A DNA stretch of 33,709 bases from Acidimicrobiales bacterium (GTDB lineage Bacteria; Actinomycetota; Acidimicrobiia; Acidimicrobiales; Iamiaceae): contig JAODBM010000064.1 in assembly GCA_025463985.1 (NCBI GenBank), positions 1-33,709 of the forward strand, in the 5' to 3' direction. A program made the translations under genes and the position numbers. Shown here in pieces: positions 31,079 to 33,709 of the stretch. The notes beneath the pieces were generated by a model that was given only the letters and a program-made list of their open reading frames with translations, did no database searches and was not told the DNA's origin. Each line of letters begins with the position of its first letter. Position 1 is the first letter of the stretch.

Positions 31079-33709
31079 TCAGCTCGCGCGAGCGTCGTAC
31101 TCCGCGGTGCCGATCACGAACGTGATCACCGGCAGGCGGCTCGTCTTCGAGGGCGCCTCCCAGGTCGAGAGCTCGGCGCCGGTCGGAGCGCGGCGCAGCA
31201 AGCCGTAGAAGACGCTCACGGTGTTGACCACCCCGGACCGCTTGGTCGTGAACTCCGGCGATTCCGAGAACGAGAGCATCACCGTGCCCCGGGTCATGCC
31301 GGCGTTGAGCTTCTTGACCCAGTAGCCGACCCCGGTGCTGTCGCCGGGTCGGCCGAGCACGTTCTTGTACACGAGGTCGACGAAGTCGGCGTTGGTGAGC
31401 GGCCCGTAGGTGCTCGTGAACTCCTTCGAGTGGGCAAAGCCGTCCGACACGTTGGCCAGCCCGGCCGCCCCTGAGCGACGCTGCTTGAGCCAGTAGCCCA
31501 GTCCACCGGTGTCGGGGATGCGTTTGAAGTAGGCCTGGTAGAGGCGGGTGATCGGGTCGATCTGCGGTCCCCACTGCGGCAGCTGGGTGGCCAGGTCGAT
31601 TGTGGCGAAGGCGGACCGGGTCTGGTCGGTGATCTTGGACGTCCAGTCGGCGAGCTGGGCCGCGGTGGGCAGCGCGCCCGTGAAGTCGAGGTACTGCTGG
31701 CGCACGAAGCCGTCGACGGTGTGGAACGGCGGCACCGCGTCGCCCGAGTAGGCGCTCGACGGGCCCGAGCCGCCGACGTTGGTGGCCTGTGCGCGGAAGC
31801 GGTAGTCGGTCCCGGGCGTGAGGCCGGCGAACGTGGCGCTGGTGGCCGAGACGGCGAGGTTCTGGGTGGCGAGCGGTGTGCTCGAGCCATCGGGATAGAT
31901 CGTCACCCGGTAGCCGGTGGGCGCCGGGCCACCGGCCGTGCACGGGCCGACGTTGACGGTGACCTGGCTGGCGGTGGCCGAGGCGGGGACCGGCATCGGC
32001 GGCGTGCAGGTGGGCGGCAGGACCTTGAACGTCGCCGTGACGGTGCTCGCCGTGGTCATCGTCACCTTGCAGGTCGACGTGCCCGAGCAGCCCGCGCCCG
32101 ACCAGCCGCCGAACGCCGAGCCGCTCGCAGGCGTGGCGGTCAGGGTGACGACGGTGGTGCGCGGGACGTCCTGCGTGCAGTCGGCCCCGCAGGTGATGCC
32201 CGCGGGGGTCGAGCTGACCGTGCCGTGGCCGAGGCCGGCCTTGGCCACGGTCAGGGTCGGCGTGAGGCAGCCGGGCAGCACGAACGAACCGATGCGGGTG
32301 TGCCAGTTGAACGCGCCGTTGGCCGCCAGGTACTCGCTGGTGAACCACAGCGTGCAGTCGTCCGCGGGGTCCACGTCCATGCTGGCGTAGTCGCCCCAGC
32401 GGGTCAGCGAGCCGGTCTGCGAGCCGGAGCCGACCTGGAGCGAGGCCTCGGCCTGGGTGAGCTGGCCGAGCGGATCACCGACGAGCCGGCCCGCCACCCG
32501 GATCGACGCCTTCACGGTCGAGCTCGCCACCGAATAGCCCACGCCGATGTTGCCGGCGCCGTCCATCGCCGCGCTGCCCATCCAGCGGTACGAGCTGTCG
32601 GGCGCGTACGTGCCCTGTTGGTAGACCGTCGGATTGCCGCCGACGAGCCGCAGCTCGTACCAGCGGACGCCGGTGCTGCTGCCGGCGACCACCGAGTGCG
32701 TGATCACCAGGGACTCGTGGTCACCGAGGTTTCGGTACGCGAGCCGGTACATCAGCCGGTCGGCCAGCGAGTCGAGCTTCGTGGTCGTTCCCGGCTGCGG
32801 GATGCAGGTGCCGCCGTCGCACGCGGCCGAGTACGAGGCGACCGAGAGCGCGGTGGGGCCGCTGAACGTCGAGTTGGCCGGCGTGGCGAAGTCGGCGTGG
32901 AACTTCCACGAGGCCAACGACGTGGCGGTCGAGCCGACCGAGAGCATGACGTTCGGCGCTCCCGCCGGTGGCGGCTTCGTGCCGTCGAGGTCGGCGGGCA
33001 GGAGTCCGCCGTAGGCCGCGTTGGTCGTGAAGCACAGCTGGGTGGCCGAGAGGCCGGCCAGCATCCGGGCGCGATCCATCGCGCAGGCCTGGCCGCCCGA
33101 GAAGGAGGACCCGTTGGCGAACATGTTGTACGTGACGTAGTAGGCGTCGGGCCAGATGCCGACCTTCGGGTAGTCGGGGAAGCTGGTGTACTGAAACGCG
33201 TACCGGTTGTAGGCGCCGGTGGGATCGCTTCCCGTGGAGATGGCGATGCACTCGAAGTACGGCGCGGCGTCCACCTGCGCGAAGGCGAACTGGGAGATGA
33301 GCCACCGATCGGCCTGCCGGTCGTAGCGGACGATGCCGTCGCCGTCGTTGGTGGTCTCGCACGGTCCGCCGAAGCTGCTGAACACCGCGTTCGTCGCCTT
33401 CGGCGCGAGCACCACGGCACCGCTCTTGTCGAGGACCTCGAGCCGGGTGTTGACGATCTGCAGCAGGTGGTGGGGGCCGACGGCCATGTTCGTGTCCGGC
33501 GGGGCGAGGCCGTCGGCGCCGATGCCGTCGAAGCTGGCCGACACGGTCGGGGCGGCGCGGGTGGCCGCCGCCCGGCGCGCCACGAGCGGGTCGGCGCCGC
33601 CGGTCGCCGCGGGGTGCGGGAGGATGTCCTCGCGGGTCAGGCCCTCGCTGCCGCCGTCCTTCGCGACGGGCCTGCCGTGCAGGACCCTCAGCGGTGCCGA
33701 CCGGTCGTA
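31079..33709 (-). CDS. Large secreted protein with Fn3-like and C-terminal DUF4214 modules (N-terminus outside window)
   Basis: The frame runs without a stop from the window edge (33709) to 31079, 876 visible residues, so the GTG at 33583 is unlikely to be the true start and the N-terminus and any signal peptide lie beyond the window. The first half (about 55-460) is repetitive and beta-rich (DGIGADGLAPPDTNMAVGPH, YDRQADRWLISQFA, YRWMGSAAMDGAGNIGVGYS), consistent with a beta-propeller-like extracellular domain. It is followed by a cysteine-containing bacterial repeat (GHGTVSSTPAGITCGADC then FGGWSGAGCSG) and a fibronectin type III-like domain (GYRVTIYPDG...LTPGTDYRFRAQATN). The last 210 residues are DUF4214 (VRQQYLDFTGALPTAAQL, LYQAYFKRIPDTGGLGYWL, VYKNVLGRPGD), a module common in secreted actinobacterial proteins. 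Function is unknown. Confidence 0.85.
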   Translation of the reverse strand, partial: YDRSAPLRVLHGRPVAKDGGSEGLTREDILPHPAATGGADPLVARRAAATRAAPTVSASFDGIGADGLAPPDTNMAVGPHHLLQIVNTRLEVLDKSGAVVLAPKATNAVFSSFGGPCETTNDGDGIVRYDRQADRWLISQFAFAQVDAAPYFECIAISTGSDPTGAYNRYAFQYTSFPDYPKVGIWPDAYYVTYNMFANGSSFSGGQACAMDRARMLAGLSATQLCFTTNAAYGGLLPADLDGTKPPPAGAPNVMLSVGSTATSLASWKFHADFATPANSTFSGPTALSVASYSAACDGGTCIPQPGTTTKLDSLADRLMYRLAYRNLGDHESLVITHSVVAGSSTGVRWYELRLVGGNPTVYQQGTYAPDSSYRWMGSAAMDGAGNIGVGYSVASSTVKASIRVAGRLVGDPLGQLTQAEASLQVGSGSQTGSLTRWGDYASMDVDPADDCTLWFTSEYLAANGAFNWHTRIGSFVLPGCLTPTLTVAKAGLGHGTVSSTPAGITCGADCTQDVPRTTVVTLTATPASGSAFGGWSGAGCSGTSTCKVTMTTASTVTATFKVLPPTCTPPMPVPASATASQVTVNVGPCTAGGPAPTGYRVTIYPDGSSTPLATQNLAVSATSATFAGLTPGTDYRFRAQATNVGGSGPSSAYSGDAVPPFHTVDGFVRQQYLDFTGALPTAAQLADWTSKITDQTRSAFATIDLATQLPQWGPQIDPITRLYQAYFKRIPDTGGLGYWLKQRRSGAAGLANVSDGFAHSKEFTSTYGPLTNADFVDLVYKNVLGRPGDSTGVGYWVKKLNAGMTRGTVMLSFSESPEFTTKRSGVVNTVSVFYGLLRRAPTGAELSTWEAPSKTSRLPVITFVIGTAEYDARAS

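Noticed and set aside
31079-33583. GTG at 33583 as the start of the DUF4214 protein
   Set aside because: The frame continues upstream without a stop to the window edge, and no signal peptide follows this GTG in a protein that is clearly secreted.

Overview
The window is a stretch of high-GC chromosome (about 70% G+C, codon third positions almost all G or C) from an actinobacterium. Several gene families point that way: two deazaflavin (F420)-type nitroreductase-fold proteins, a DinB/mycothiol-isomerase-like (TIGR03086) protein, a DUF885 peptidase, actinobacterial-style GabT, and a secreted protein ending in a DUF4214 module. The DUF4214 protein and the many small secreted proteins with paired cysteines suggest class Acidimicrobiia (an Iamia- or Ilumatobacter-like lineage). 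That placement is inference from remembered family distributions, not a computed result.

Layout. (1) 1-2110, minus strand: a crotonase gene followed by a MoxR ATPase whose stop overlaps the start of a DUF58 membrane protein cut by the window edge. (2) 2162-4634, plus strand: an FGGY sugar kinase and a divergent dihydropteroate-synthase-like protein, 7 bp apart. (3) 4813-7520: small envelope proteins, including a tight minus-strand operon (secreted four-cysteine protein, lipoprotein, two-helix membrane protein). (4) 7597-12670, plus strand: zinc alcohol dehydrogenase with a TetR-type palindrome upstream, a TetR regulator, a DUF885 metallopeptidase, a membrane-anchored SGNH hydrolase and a small VOC protein. 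(5) 12725-17262: a probable amine/amino-acid catabolism block, with a GabT-type aminotransferase, a convergent saccharopine-dehydrogenase-family gene interrupted by one in-frame TGA, and a divergent APC permease. Between GabT and the dehydrogenase lies an ordered cluster of palindromic repeats. (6) 17263-21741: an 8-bp tandem repeat, a VOC enzyme, a Ddn-like protein, a G-quadruplex-type tract, a TIGR03086 protein, a second crotonase behind a perfect 15-bp inverted repeat, and a pirin. (7) 21782-24861: an internally duplicated protein of unknown function, a DeaD-type RNA helicase and a second Ddn-like protein. (8) 25380-28773: a NarL-type two-component system followed by a membrane-anchored esterase. 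(9) 28742-33709: AlkB demethylase, a DHDPS-fold protein without its Schiff-base lysine, a coiled-coil protein, an encapsulated-ferritin-type protein with no encapsulin nearby, and a large secreted DUF4214 protein truncated by the window end.

Most of this is ordinary housekeeping and accessory content. I see no phage, IS element, CRISPR array, rRNA or tRNA. The observations most worth following are the single-codon TGA interruption of the saccharopine dehydrogenase gene, the three-unit palindromic repeat cluster beside it, the inverted/direct repeat structure before the second crotonase, the orphan EncFtn, and two enzyme-fold proteins (DHPS-like and DHDPS-like) that have lost diagnostic active-site residues.
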